64,000 nt of DNA from Loxodes magnus (Eukaryota; Ciliophora; Karyorelictea; Loxodida; Loxodidae). The notes below the pieces were generated by a model, which worked only from the letters and a program-made list of their open reading frames with translations, did not search any database and had not been told where the DNA came from. This document shows positions 34,483 to 48,036 of the stretch, one piece after another; the first letter of the stretch is position 1; every line of letters starts with the position of its first letter. Both the position numbers and the translations under genes were made by a program. The stretch lies in the NCBI GenBank assembly GCA_946699065.1, contig CAMPDV010001193.1, forward strand, positions 1-64,000. The letters run 5' to 3'.

Positions 34483-36810
34483 TATCTAATGATAAGTTTT
34501 CGTAGCAAGCACTAAAATATAAATAAGAATATCCAAAATGTTAGTTATAATGTCACAATTACGAATCTGTATTCGGTTTGTCAAGATATGCTTTGAGAAG
34601 TAATAAGTATTTAGAAAAGTGAAAAAGCAAAGTAAGAAAAGAAGGTAGAGTTTCAGTTTAAAGGAGTATGCTTTGAGAAGTAATAAGTATTTAGAAAAGT
34701 GAAGAAGTAAAGTAAGAAAAGAATATCTAATGATAAGTTTTCGTAGCAAGCACTAAAATATAAATAAGAATATCCAAAATGTTAGTTATAATGTCACAAT
34801 TACGAATCTGTATTCGGTTTGTCAAGATATGCTTTGAGAAGTAATAAGTATTTAGAAAAGTGAAAAAGCAAAGTAAGAAAAGAAGGCAGAGTTTCAGTTT
34901 AAAGGAGTATGCTTTGAGAAGTAATAAGTATTTAGAAAAGTGAAGAAGTAAAGTAAGAAAAGAATATCTAATGATAAGTTTTCGTAGCAAGCACTAAAAT
35001 ATAAATAAGAATATCCAAAATGTTAGTTATAATGTCACAATTACGAATCTGTATTCGGTTTGTCAAGATATGCTTTGAGAAGTAATAAGTATTTAGAAAA
35101 GTGAAAAAGCAAAGTAAGAAAAGAAGGTAGAGTTTCAGTTTAAAGGAGTATGCTTTGAGAAGTAATAAGTATTTAGAAAAGTGAAAAAGCAAAGTAAGAA
35201 AAGAAGGCAGAGTTTCAGTTTAAAGGAGTATGCTTTGAGAAGTAATAAGTATTTAGAAAAGTGAAGAAGTAAAGTAAGAAAAGAATATCTAATGATAAGT
35301 TTTCGTAGCAAGCACTAAAATATAAATAAGAATATCCAAAATGTTAGTTATAATGTCACAATTACGAATCTGTATTCGGTTTGTCAAGATATGCTTTGAG
35401 AAATAATAAGTATTTAGAAAAGTGAAAAAGCAAAGTAAGAAAAGAAGGTAGAGTTTCAGTTTAAAGGAGTATGCTTTGAGAAGTAATAAGTATTTAGAAA
35501 AGTGAAGAAGTAAAGTAAGAAAAGAAGGTAGAGTTTCAGTTTAAAGGAGTATGCTTTGAGAAGTAATAAGTATTTAGAAAAGTGAAAAAGCAAAGTAAGA
35601 AAAGAAGGCAGAGTTTCAGTTTAAAGGAGTATGCTTTGAGAAGTAATAAGTATTTAGAAAAGTGAAGAAGCAAAGTAAGAAAAGAAGATAGAGTTTCAGT
35701 TTAAAGGAGTATGCTTTGAGAAGTAATAAGTATTTAGAAAAGTGAAAAAGCAAAGTAAGAAAAGAAGGCAGAGTTTCAGTTTAAAGGAGTATGCTTTGAG
35801 AAGTAATAAGTATTTAGAAAAGTGAAGAAGCAAAGTAAGAAAAGAAGGTAGAGTTTCAGTTTAAAGGAGTATGCTTTGAGAAGTAATAAGTATTTAGAAA
35901 AGTGAAGAAGTAAAGTAAGAAAAGAAGGTAGAGTTTCAGTTTAAAGGAGTATGCTTTGAGAAGTAATAAGTATTTAGAAAAGTGAAGAAGCAAAGTAAGA
36001 AAAGAAGGTAGAGTTTCAGTTTAAAGGAGTATGCTTTGAGAAGTAATAAGTATTTAGAAAAGTGAAGAAGTAAAGTAAGAAAAGAATATCTAATGATAAG
36101 TTTTCGTAGCAAGCACTAAAATATAAATAAGAATATCCAAAATGTTAGTTATAATGTCACAATTACGAATCTGTATTCGGTTTGTCAAGATATGCTTTGA
36201 GAAGTAATAAGTATTTAGAAAAGTGAAAAAGCAAAGTAAGAAAAGAAGGTAGAGTTTCAGTTTAAAGGAGTATGCTTTGAGAAGTAATAAGTATTTAGAA
36301 AAGTGAAGAAGTAAAGTAAGAAAAGAATATCTAATGATAAGTTTTCGTAGGCAAGCACTAAAATATAAATAAGAATATCCAAAATGTTAGTTATAATGTC
36401 ACAATTACGAATCTGTATTCGGTTTGTCAAGATATGCTTTGAGAAGTAATAAGTATTTAGAAAAGTGAAAAAGCAAAGTAAGAAAAGAAGGTAGAGTTTC
36501 AGTTTAAAGGAGTATGCTTTGAGAAGTAATAAGTATTTAGAAAAGTGAAGAAGTAAAGTAAGAAAAGAATATCTAATGATAAGTTTTCGTAGCAAGCACT
36601 AAAATATAAATAAGAATATCCAAAATGTTAGTTATAATGTCACAATTACGAATCTGTATTCGGTTTGTCAAGATATGCTTTGAGAAGTAATAAGTATTTA
36701 GAAAAGTGAAAAAGCAAAGTAAGAAAAGAAGGTAGAGTTTCAGTTTAAAGGAGTATGCTTTGAGAAGTAATAAGTATTTAGAAAAGTGAAGAAGTAAAGT
36801 AAGAAAAGAA
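34483..36810 (+). repeat. 241-bp units, a 321-bp unit and a second 801-bp unit
   Basis: L starts are 34483, 34724 (241 each), 34965 (321), 35286 (801), 36087, 36328 and 36570 (about 241 each). The 801-bp unit has the same S order as the one at 32798, so these two are likely copies of each other. One inserted g lies near 36350. Confidence 0.88.
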
Positions 36811-39800
36811 TATCTAATGATAAGTTTTCGTAGCAAGCACTAAAATATAAATAAGAATATCCAAAATGTTAGTTATAATGTCACAATTACGAATCTGTAT
36901 TCGGTTTGTCAAGATATGCTTTGAGAAGTAATAAGTATTTAGAAAAGTGAAGAAGTAAAGTAAGAAAAGAAGGTAGAGTTTCAGTTTAAAGGAGTATGCT
37001 TTGAGAAGTAATAAGTATTTAGAAAAGTGAAGAAGTAAAGTAAGAAAAGAATATCTAATGATAAGTTTTCGTAGCAAGCACTAAAATATAAATAAGAATA
37101 TCCAAAATGTTAGTTATAATGTCACAATTACGAATCTGTATTCGGTTTGTCAAGATATGCTTTGAGAAGTAATAAGTATTTAGAAAAGTGAAAAAGCAAA
37201 GTAAGAAAAGAAGGTAGAGTTTCAGTTTAAAGGAGTATGCTTTGAGAAGTAATAAGTATTTAGAAAAGTGAAGAAGTAAAGTAAGAAAAGAAGGTAGAGT
37301 TTCAGTTTAAAGGAGTATGCTTTGAGAAGTAATAAGTATTTAGAAAAGTGAAGAAGTAAAGTAAGAAAAGAATATCTAATGATAAGTTTTCGTAGCAAGC
37401 ACTAAAATATAAATAAGAATATCCAAAATGTTAGTTATAATGTCACAATTACGAATCTGTATTCGGTTTGTCAAGATATGCTTTGAGAAGTAATAAGTAT
37501 TTAGAAAAGTGAAGAAGTAAAGTAAGAAAAGAAGGTAGAGTTTCAGTTTAAAGGAGTATGCTTTGAGAAGTAATAAGTATTTAGAAAAGTGAAGAAGTAA
37601 AGTAAGAAAAGAAGGTAGAGTTTCAGTTTAAAGGAGTATGCTTTGAGAAGTAATAAGTATTTAGAAAAGTGAAGAAGCAAAGTAAGAAAAGAAGATAGAG
37701 TTTCAGTTTAAAGGAGTATGCTTTGAGAAGTAATAAGTATTTAGAAAAGTGAAGAAGTAAAGTAAGAAAAGAAGGTAGAGTTTCAGTTTAAAGGAGTATG
37801 CTTTGAGAAGTAATAAGTATTTAGAAAAGTGAAAAAGCAAAGTAAGAAAAGAAGGCAGAGTTTCAGTTTAAAGGAGTATGCTTTGAGAAGTAATAAGTAT
37901 TTAGAAAAGTGAAGAAGCAAAGTAAGAAAAGAAGGCAGAGTTTCAGTTTAAAGGAGTATGCTTTGAGAAGTAATAAGTATTTAGAAAAGTGAAGAAGCAA
38001 AGTAAGAAAAGAAGATAGAGTTTCAGTTTAAAGGAGTATGCTTTGAGAAGTAATAAGTATTTAGAAAAGTGAAAAAGCAAAGTAAGAAAAGAAGGCAGAG
38101 TTTCAGTTTAAAGGAGTATGCTTTGAGAAGTAATAAGTATTTAGAAAAGTGAAGAAGCAAAGTAAGAAAAGAAGGTAGAGTTTCAGTTTAAAGGAGTATG
38201 CTTTGAGAAGTAATAAGTATTTAGAAAAGTGAAGAAGTAAAGTAAGAAAAGAAGGTAGAGTTTCAGTTTAAAGGAGTATGCTTTGAGAAGTAATAAGTAT
38301 TTAGAAAAGTGAAGAAGCAAAGTAAGAAAAGAAGGTAGAGTTTCAGTTTAAAGGAGTATGCTTTGAGAAGTAATAAGTATTTAGAAAAGTGAAGAAGTAA
38401 AGTAAGAAAAGAATATCTAATGATAAGTTTTCGTAGCAAGCACTAAATATAAATAAGAATATCCAAAATGTTAGTTATAATGTCACAATTACGAATCTGT
38501 ATTCGGTTTGTCAAGATATGCTTTGAGAAGTAATAAGTATTTAGAAAAGTGAAAAAGCAAAGTAAGAAAAGAAGGTAGAGTTTCAGTTTAAAGGAGTATG
38601 CTTTGAGAAGTAATAAGTATTTAGAAAAGTGAAGAAGTAAAGTAAGAAAAGAATATCTAATGATAAGTTTTCGTAGCAAGCACTAAAATATAAATAAGAA
38701 TATCCAAAATGTTAGTTATAATGTCACAATTACGAATCTGTATTCGGTTTGTCAAGATATGCTTTGAGAAGTAATAAGTATTTAGAAAAGTGAAAAAGCA
38801 AAGTAAGAAAAGAAGGTAGAGTTTCAGTTTAAAGGAGTATGCTTTGAGAAGTAATAAGTATTTAGAAAAGTGAAGAAGTAAAGTAAGAAAAGAAGGTAGA
38901 GTTTCAGTTTAAAGGAGTATGCTTTGAGAAGTAATAAGTATTTAGAAAAGTGAAGAAGTAAAGTAAGAAAAGAATATCTAATGATAAGTTTTCGTAGCAA
39001 GCACTAAAATATAAATAAGAATATCCAAAATGTTAGTTATAATGTCACAATTACGAATCTGTATTCGGTTTGTCAAGATATGCTTTGAGAAGTAATAAGT
39101 ATTTAGAAAAGTGAAGAAGTAAAGTAAGAAAAGAAGGTAGAGTTTCAGTTTAAAGGAGTATGCTTTGAGAAGTAATAAGTATTTAGAAAAGTGAAGAAGT
39201 AAAGTAAGAAAAGAAGGTAGAGTTTCAGTTTAAAGGAGTATGCTTTGAGAAGTAATAAGTATTTAGAAAAGTGAAGAAGCAAAGTAAGAAAAGAAGATAG
39301 AGTTTCAGTTTAAAGGAGTATGCTTTGAGAAGTAATAAGTATTTAGAAAAGTGAAGAAGTAAAGTAAGAAAAGAAGGTAGAGTTTCAGTTTAAAGGAGTA
39401 TGCTTTGAGAAGTAATAAGTATTTAGAAAAGTGAAAAAGCAAAGTAAGAAAAGAAGGCAGAGTTTCAGTTTAAAGGAGTATGCTTTGAGAAGTAATAAGT
39501 ATTTAGAAAAGTGAAGAAGCAAAGTAAGAAAAGAAGGCAGAGTTTCAGTTTAAAGGAGTATGCTTTGAGAAGTAATAAGTATTTAGAAAAGTGAAGAAGC
39601 AAAGTAAGAAAAGAAGATAGAGTTTCAGTTTAAAGGAGTATGCTTTGAGAAGTAATAAGTATTTAGAAAAGTGAAAAAGCAAAGTAAGAAAAGAAGGCAG
39701 AGTTTCAGTTTAAAGGAGTATGCTTTGAGAAGTAATAAGTATTTAGAAAAGTGAAGAAGCAAAGTAAGAAAAGAAGGTAGAGTTTCAGTTTAAAGGAGTA

Positions 39801-40014
39801 TGCTTTGAGAAGTAATAAGTATTTAGAAAAGTGAAGAAGTAAAGTAAGAAAAGAAGGTAGAGTTTCAGTTTAAAGGAGTATGCTTTGAGAAGTAATAAGT
39901 ATTTAGAAAAGTGAAGAAGCAAAGTAAGAAAAGAAGGTAGAGTTTCAGTTTAAAGGAGTATGCTTTGAGAAGTAATAAGTATTAGAAAAGTGAAGAAGTA
40001 AAGTAAGAAAAGAA
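36811..40014 (+). repeat. Super-repeat of 1603 bp, two copies
   Basis: Each copy is 241 + 321 + 1041 bp: 36811-38413 and 38414-40014 (the second about 2 bp shorter through indels). The 1041-bp unit has eleven S units after L, the longest S run in the window, with the same internal order of core and linker variants in both copies (37373 and 38975). This shows duplication of a 1.6-kb block. Confidence 0.9.
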
Positions 40015-42183
40015 TATCTAATGATAAGTTTTCGTAGCAAGCACTAAAATATAAATAAGAATATCCAAAATGTTAGTTATAATGTCACAATTACGAATCT
40101 GTATTCGGTTTGTCAAGATATGCTTTGAGAAGTAATAAGTATTTAGAAAAGTGAAAAAGCAAAGTAAGAAAAGAAGGTAGAGTTTCAGTTTAAAGGAGTA
40201 TGCTTTGAGAAGTAATAAGTATTTAGAAAAGTGAAGAAGTAAAGTAAGAAAAGAATATCTAATGATAAGTTTTCGTAGCAAGCACTAAAATATAAATAAG
40301 AATATCCAAAATGTTAGTTATAATGTCACAATTACGAATCTGTATTCGGTTTGTCAAGATATGCTTTGAGAAGTAATAAGTATTTAGAAAAGTGAAAAAG
40401 CAAAGTAAGAAAAGAAGGTAGAGTTTCAGTTTAAAAGGAGTATGCTTTGAGAAGTAATAAGTATTTAGAAAAGTGAAGAAGTAAAGTAAGAAAAGAATAT
40501 CTAATGATAAGTTTTCGTAGCAAGCACTAAAATATAAATAAGAATATCCAAAATGTTAGTTATAATGTCACAATTACGAATCTGTATTCGGTTTGTCAAG
40601 ATATGCTTTGAGAAGTAATAAGTATTTAGAAAAGTGAACAAAGCAAAGTAAGAAAAGAAGGCAGAGTTTCAGTTTAAAGGAGTATGCTTTGAGAAGTAAT
40701 AAGTATTTAGAAAAGTGAAGAAGTAAAGTAAGAAAAGAATATCTAATGATAAGTTTTCGTAGCAAGCACTAAAATATAAATAAGAATATCCAAAATGTTA
40801 GTTATAATGTCACAATTACGAATCTGTATTCGGTTTGTCAAGATATGCTTTGAGAAGTAATAAGTATTTAGAAAAGTGAAAAAGCCAAAGTAAGAAAAGA
40901 AGGTAGAGTTTCAGTTTAAAGGAGTATGCTTTGAGAAGTAATAAGTATTTAGAAAAGTGAAGAAGTAAAGTAAGAAAAGAATATCTAATGATAAGTTTTC
41001 GTAGCAAGCACTAAAATATAAATAAGAATATCCAAATGTTAGTTATAATGTCACAATTACGAATCTGTATTCGGTTTGTCAAGATATGCTTTGAGAAGTA
41101 ATAAGTATTTAGAAAAGTGAAAAAGCAAAGTAAGAAAAGAAGGCAGAGTTTCAGTTTAAAGGAGTATGCTTTGAGAAGTAATAGTATTTAGAAAAGTGAA
41201 GAAGTAAAGTAAGAAAAGAATATCTAATGATAAGTTTTCGTAGCAAGCACTAAAATATAAATAAGAATATCCAAAATGTTAGTTATAATGTCACAATTAC
41301 GAATCTGTATTCGGTTTGTCAAGATATGCTTTGAGAAGTAATAAGTATTTAGAAAAGTGAAAAAGCAAAGTAAGAAAAGAAGGCAGAGTTTCAGTTTAAA
41401 GGAGTATGCTTTGAGAAGTAATAAGTATTTAGAAAAGTGAAGAAGTAAAGTAAGAAAAGAATATCTAATGATAAGTTTTCGTAGCAAGCACTAAAATATA
41501 AATAAGAATATCCAAAATGTTAGTTATAATGTCACAATTACGAATCTGTATTCGGTTTGTCAAGATATGCTTTGAGAAGTAATAAGTATTTAGAAAAGTG
41601 AAAAGCAAAGTAAGAAAAGAAGGTAGAGTTTCAGTTTAAAGGAGTATGCTTTGAGAAGTAATAAGTATTTAGAAAAGTGAAGAAGTAAAGTAAGAAAAGA
41701 ATATCTAATGATAAGTTTTCGTAGCAAGCACTAAAATATAAATAAGAATATCCAAAATGTTAGTTATAATGTCACAATTACGAATCTGTATTCGGTTTGT
41801 CAAGATATGCTTTGAGAAGTAATAAGTATTTAGAAAAGTGAAAAAGCAAAGTAAGAAAAGAAGGCAGAGTTTCAGTTTAAAGGAGTATGCTTTGAGAAGT
41901 AATAAGTATTTAGAAAAGTGAAGAAGTAAAGTAAGAAAAGAATATCTAATGATAAGTTTTCGTAGCAAGCACTAAAATATAAATAAGAATATCCAAAATG
42001 TTAGTTATAATGTCACAATTACGAATCTGTATTCGGTTTGTCAAGATATGCTTTGAGAAGTAATAAGTATTTAGAAAAGTGAAAAAGCAAAGTAAGAAAA
42101 GAAGGCAGAGTTTCAGTTTAAAGGAGTATGCTTTGAGAAGTAATAAGTATTTAGAAAAGTGAAGAAGTAAAGTAAGAAAAGAA
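40015..42183 (+). repeat. Nine nominal 241-bp units with indels
   Basis: L starts are 40015, 40256, 40498, 40740, 40982, 41221, 41462, 41702 and 41943. Spacing is 239-242 bp. Insertions (for example gaacaaagc near 40638 and agccaaag near 40884) and deletions are both present. Confidence 0.9.
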
Positions 42184-44510
42184 TATCTAATGATAAGTTT
42201 TCGTAGCAAGCACTAAAATATAAATAAGAATATCCAAAATGTTAGTTATAATGTCACAATTACGAATCTGTATTCGGTTTGTCAAGATATGCTTTGAGAA
42301 ATAATAAGTATTTAGAAAAGTGAAAAAGCAAAGTAAGAAAAGAAGGTAGAGTTTCAGTTTAAAGGAGTATGCTTTGAGAAGTAATAAGTATTTAGAAAAG
42401 TGAAGAAGTAAAGTAAGAAAAGAAGGTAGAGTTTCAGTTTAAAGGAGTATGCTTTGAGAAGTAATAAGTATTTAGAAAAGTGAAAAAGCAAAGTAAGAAA
42501 AGAAGGCAGAGTTTCAGTTTAAAGGAGTATGCTTTGAGAAGTAATAAGTATTTAGAAAAGTGAAGAAGCAAAGTAAGAAAAGAAGATAGAGTTTCAGTTT
42601 AAAGGAGTATGCTTTGAGAAGTAATAAGTATTTAGAAAAGTGAAAAAGCAAAGTAAGAAAAGAAGGCAGAGTTTCAGTTTAAAGGAGTATGCTTTGAGAA
42701 GTAATAAGTATTTAGAAAAGTGAAGAAGTAAAGTAAGAAAAGAATATCTAATGATAAGTTTTCGTAGCAAGCACTAAAATATAAATAAGAATATCCAAAA
42801 TGTTAGTTATAATGTCACAATTACGAATCTGTATTCGGTTTGTCAAGATATGCTTTGAGAAGTAATAAGTATTTAGAAAAGTGAAAAAGCAAAGTAAGAA
42901 AAGAAGGTAGAGTTTCAGTTTAAAGGAGTATGCTTTGAGAAGTAATAAGTATTTAGAAAAGTGAAGAAGTAAAGTAAGAAAAGAATATCTAATGATAAGT
43001 TTTCGTAGCAAGCACTAAAATATAAATAAGAATATCCAAAATGTTAGTTATAATGTCACAATTACGAATCTGTATTCGGTTTGTCAAGATATGCTTTGAG
43101 AAGTAATAAGTATTTAGAAAAGTGAAAAAGCAAAGTAAGAAAAGAAGGCAGAGTTTCAGTTTAAAGGAGTATGCTTTGAGAAGTAATAAGTATTTAGAAA
43201 AGTGAAGAAGTAAAGTAAGAAAAGAATATCTAATGATAAGTTTTCGTAGCAAGCACTAAAATATAAATAAGAATATCCAAAATGTTAGTTATAATGTCAC
43301 AATTACGAATCTGTATTCGGTTTGTCAAGATATGCTTTGAGAAGTAATAAGTATTTAGAAAAGTGAAAAAGCAAAGTAAGAAAAGAAGGCAGAGTTTCAG
43401 TTTAAAGGAGTATGCTTTGAGAAGTAATAAGTATTTAGAAAAGTGAAGAAGTAAAGTAAGAAAAGAATATCTAATGATAAGTTTTCGTAGCAAGCACTAA
43501 AATATAAATAAGAATATCCAAAATGTTAGTTATAATGTCACAATTACGAATCTGTATTCGGTTTGTCAAGATATGCTTTGAGAAGTAATAAGTATTTAGA
43601 AAAGTGAAAAAGCAAAGTAAGAAAAGAAGGCAGAGTTTCAGTTTAAAGGAGTATGCTTTGAGAAGTAATAAGTATTTAGAAAAGTGAAGAAGTAAAGTAA
43701 GAAAAGAATATCTAATGATAAGTTTTCGTAGCAAGCACTAAAATATAAATAAGAATATCCAAAATGTTAGTTATAATGTCACAATTACGAATCTGTATTC
43801 GGTTTGTCAAGATATGCTTTGAGAAGTAATAAGTATTTAGAAAAGTGAAAAAGCAAAGTAAGAAAAGAAGGCAGAGTTTCAGTTTAAAGGAGTATGCTTT
43901 GAGAAGTAATAAGTATTTAGAAAAGTGAAGAAGTAAAGTAAGAAAAGAATATCTAATGATAAGTTTTCGTAGCAAGCACTAAAATATAAATAAGAATATC
44001 CAAAATGTTAGTTATAATGTCACAATTACGAATCTGTATTCGGTTTGTCAAGATATGCTTTGAGAAATAATAAGTATTTAGAAAAGTGAAAAAGCAAAGT
44101 AAGAAAAGAAGGTAGAGTTTCAGTTTAAAGGAGTATGCTTTGAGAAGTAATAAGTATTTAGAAAAGTGAAGAAGTAAAGTAAGAAAAGAAGGTAGAGTTT
44201 CAGTTTAAAGGAGTATGCTTTGAGAAGTAATAAGTATTTAGAAAAGTGAAAAAGCAAAGTAAGAAAAGAAGGCAGAGTTTCAGTTTAAAGGAGTATGCTT
44301 TGAGAAGTAATAAGTATTTAGAAAAGTGAAGAAGCAAAGTAAGAAAAGAAGATAGAGTTTCAGTTTAAAGGAGTATGCTTTGAGAAGTAATAAGTATTTA
44401 GAAAAGTGAAAAAGCAAAGTAAGAAAAGAAGGCAGAGTTTCAGTTTAAAGGAGTATGCTTTGAGAAGTAATAAGTATTTAGAAAAGTGAAGAAGTAAAGT
44501 AAGAAAAGAA
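42184..44510 (+). repeat. Super-repeat of 1766 bp: 561 bp plus five 241-bp units
   Basis: A 561-bp unit at 42184 is followed by five exact 241-bp units (42745 to 43949), then a second 561-bp unit at 43950-44510. The period from one 561-bp unit to the next is 1766 bp. Spacing is exact here, in contrast to the flanks. Confidence 0.88.
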
Positions 44511-45232
44511 TATCTAATGATAAGTTTTCGTAGCAAGCACTAAAATATAAATAAGAATATCCAAAATGTTAGTTATAATGTCACAATTACGAATCTGTAT
44601 TCGGTTTGTCAAGATATGCTTTGAGAAGTAATAAGTATTTAGAAAAGTGAAAAAGCAAAGTAAGAAAAGAAGGTAGAGTTTCAGTTTAAAGGAGTATGCT
44701 TTGAGAAGTAATAAGTATTTAGAAAAGTGAAGAAGTAAAGTAAGAAAAGAATATCTAATGATAAGTTTTCGTAGCAAGCACTAAAATATAAATAAGAATA
44801 TCCAAAATGTTAGTTATAATGTCACAATTACGAATCTGTATTCGGTTTGTCAAGATATGCTTTGAGAAGTAATAAGTATTTAGAAAAGTGAAAAAGCAAA
44901 GTAAGAAAAGAAGGCAGAGTTTCAGTTTAAAGGAGTATGCTTTGAGAAGTAATAAGTATTTAGAAAAGTGAAGAAGTAAAAGTAAGAAAAGAATATCTAT
45001 TGATAAGTTTTCGTAGCAAGCACTAAAATATAAATAAGAATATCCAAAATGTTAGTTATAATGTCACAATTACGAATCTGTATTCGGTTTGTCAAGATAT
45101 GCTTTGAGAAGTAATAAGTATTAGAAAAGTGAAAAAGCAAAGTAAGAAAAGAAGGCAGAGTTCAGTTTAAAGGAGTATGCTTTGAGAAGTAATAAGTATT
45201 TAGAAAAGTGAAGAAGTAAAGTAAGAAAAGAA
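44511..45232 (+). repeat. Three nominal 241-bp units
   Basis: L starts are 44511, 44752 and 44994, with one insertion and two deletions in the last two units. The 44994 L linker also has a rare substitution giving tctattgat. Confidence 0.88.
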
Positions 45233-48036
45233 TATCTAATGATAAGTTTTCGTAGCAAGCACTAAAATATAAATAAGAATATCCAAAATGTTAGTTATAA
45301 TGTCACAATTACGAATCTGTATTCGGTTTGTCAAGATATGCTTTGAGAAATAATAAGTATTTAGAAAAGTGAAAAAGCAAAGTAAGAAAAGAAGGTAGAG
45401 TTTCAGTTTAAAGGAGTATGCTTTGAGAAGTAATAAGTATTTATAAAAGTGAAGAAGTAAAGTAAGAAAAGAAGGTAGAGTTTCAGTTTTAAAGGAGTAT
45501 GCTTTGAGAAGTAATAAGTATTTAGAAAGTGAAAAAGCAAAGTAAGAAAAGAAGGCAGAGTTTCAGTTTAAAGGAGTATGCTTTGAGAAGTAATAAGTAT
45601 TTAGAAAAGTGAAGAAGCAAAGTAAGAAAAGAAGATAGAGTTTCAGTTTAAAGGAGTATGCTTTGAGAAGTAATAAGTATTTAGAAAAGTGAAAAAGCAA
45701 AGTAAGAAAAGAAGGCAGAGTTTCAGTTTAAAGGAGTATGCTTTGAGAAGTAATAAGTATTTAGAAAGTGAAGAAGTAAAGTAAGAAAAGAATATCTAAT
45801 GATAAGTTTTCGTAGCAAGCACTAAAATATAAATAAGAATATCCAAATGTTAGTTATAATGTCACAATTACGAATCTGTATTCGGTTTGTCAAGATATGC
45901 TTTGAGAAATAATAAGTATTTAGAAAAGTGAAAAAGCAAAGTAAGAAAAGAAGGTAGAGTTTCAGTTTAAAGGAGTATGCTTTGAGAAGTAATAAGTATT
46001 TAGAAAAGTGAAGAAGTAAAGTAAGAAAAGAAGGTAGAGTTTCAGTTTAAAGGAGTATGCTTTGAGAAGTAATAAGTATTTAGAAAAGTGAAAAAGCAAA
46101 GTAAGAAAAGAAGGCAGAGTTTCAGTTTAAAGGAGTATGCTTTGAGAAGTAATAAGTATTTAGAAAAGTGAAGAAGCAAAGTAAGAAAAGAAGATAGAGT
46201 TTCAGTTTAAAGGAGTATGCTTTGAGAAGTAATAAGTATTTAGAAAAGTGAAAAGCAAAGTAAGAAAAGAAGGCAGAGTTTCAGTTTAAAGGAGTATGCT
46301 TTGAGAAGTAATAAGTATTTAGAAAAGTGAAGAAGTAAAGTAAGAAAAGAATATCTAATGATAAGTTTTCGTAGCAAGCACTAAAATATAAATAAGAATA
46401 TCCAAAATGTTAGTTATAATGTCACAATTACGAATCTGTATTCGGTTTGTCAAGATATGCTTTGAGAAGTAATAAGTATTTAGAAAAGTGAAAAAGCAAA
46501 GTAAGAAAAGAAGGTAGAGTTTCAGTTTAAAGGAGTATGCTTTGAGAAGTAATAAGTATTTAGAAAAGTGAAGAAGTAAAGTAAGAAAAGAATATCTAAT
46601 GATAAGTTTTCGTAGCAAGCACTAAAATATAAATAAGAATATCCAAAATGTTAGTTATAATGTCACAATTACGAATCTGTATTCGGTTTGTCAAGATATG
46701 CTTTGAGAAGTAATAAGTATTTAGAAAAGTGAAGAAGTAAAGTAAGAAAAGAAGGTAGAGTTTCAGTTTAAAGGAGTATGCTTTGAGAAGTAATAAGTAT
46801 TTAGAAAAGTGAAAAAGCAAAGTAAGAAAAGAAGGCAGAGTTTCAGTTTAAAGGAGTATGCTTTGAGAAGTAATAAGTATTTAGAAAAGTGAAGAAGCAA
46901 AGTAAGAAAAGAAGATAGAGTTTCAGTTTAAAGGAGTATGCTTTGAGAAGTAATAAGTATTTAGAAAAGTGAAGAAGTAAAGTAAGAAAAGAAGGTAGAG
47001 TTTCAGTTTAAAGGAGTATGCTTTGAGAAGTAATAAGTATTTAGAAAAGTGAAAAAGCAAAGTAAGAAAAGAAGGCAGAGTTTCAGTTTAAAGGAGTATG
47101 CTTTGAGAAGTAATAAGTATTTAGAAAAGTGAAGAAGCAAAGTAAGAAAAGAAGATAGAGTTTCAGTTTAAAGGAGTATGCTTTGAGAAGTAATAAGTAT
47201 TTAGAAAAGTGAAAAAGCAAAGTAAGAAAAGAAGGCAGAGTTTCAGTTTAAAGGAGTATGCTTTGAGAAGTAATAAGTATTTAGAAAAGTGAAGAAGTAA
47301 AGTAAGAAAAGAATATCTAATGATAAGTTTTCGTAGCAAGCACTAAAATATAAATAAGAATATCCAAAATGTTAGTTATAATGTCACAATTACGAATCTG
47401 TATTCGGTTTGTCAAGATATGCTTTGAGAAGTAATAAGTATTTAGAAAAGTGAAAAAGCAAAGTAAGAAAAGAAGGTAGAGTTTCAGTTTAAAGGAGTAT
47501 GCTTTGAGAAGTAATAAGTATTTAGAAAAGTGAAGAAGTAAAGTAAGAAAAGAATATCTAATGATAAGTTTTCGTAGCAAGCACTAAAATATAAATAAGA
47601 ATATCCAAAATGTTAGTTATAATGTCACAATTACGAATCTGTATTCGGTTTGTCAAGATATGCTTTGAGAAGTAATAAGTATTTAGAAAAGTGAAAAAGC
47701 AAAGTAAGAAAAGAAGGCAGAGTTTCAGTTTAAAGGAGTATGCTTTGAGAAGTAATAAGTATTTAGAAAAGTGAAGAAGTAAAGTAAGAAAAGAATATCT
47801 AATGATAAGTTTTCGTAGCAAGCACTAAAATATAAATAAGAATATCCAAAATGTTAGTTATAATGTCACAATTACGAATCTGTATTCGGTTTGTCAAGAT
47901 ATGCTTTGAGAAGTAATAAGTATTTAGAAAAGTGAAAAAGCAAAGTAAGAAAAGAAGGCAGAGTTTCAGTTTAAAGGAGTATGCTTTGAGAAGTAATAAG
48001 TATTTAGAAAAGTGAAGAAGTAAAGTAAGAAAAGAA
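45233..48036 (+). repeat. Super-repeat of about 2807 bp, copy 1 (2804 bp)
   Basis: The order is 561, 561, 241, 721, 241, 241, 241, with L starts 45233, 45793, 46352, 46593, 47314, 47555 and 47796. The 721-bp unit is L, a/ggtag, b/ggcag, d/gatag, a/ggtag, b/ggcag, d/gatag, b/ggcag, a. Three net single-base losses account for 2804 rather than 2807 bp. The same order recurs at 52777-55583. Confidence 0.88.
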
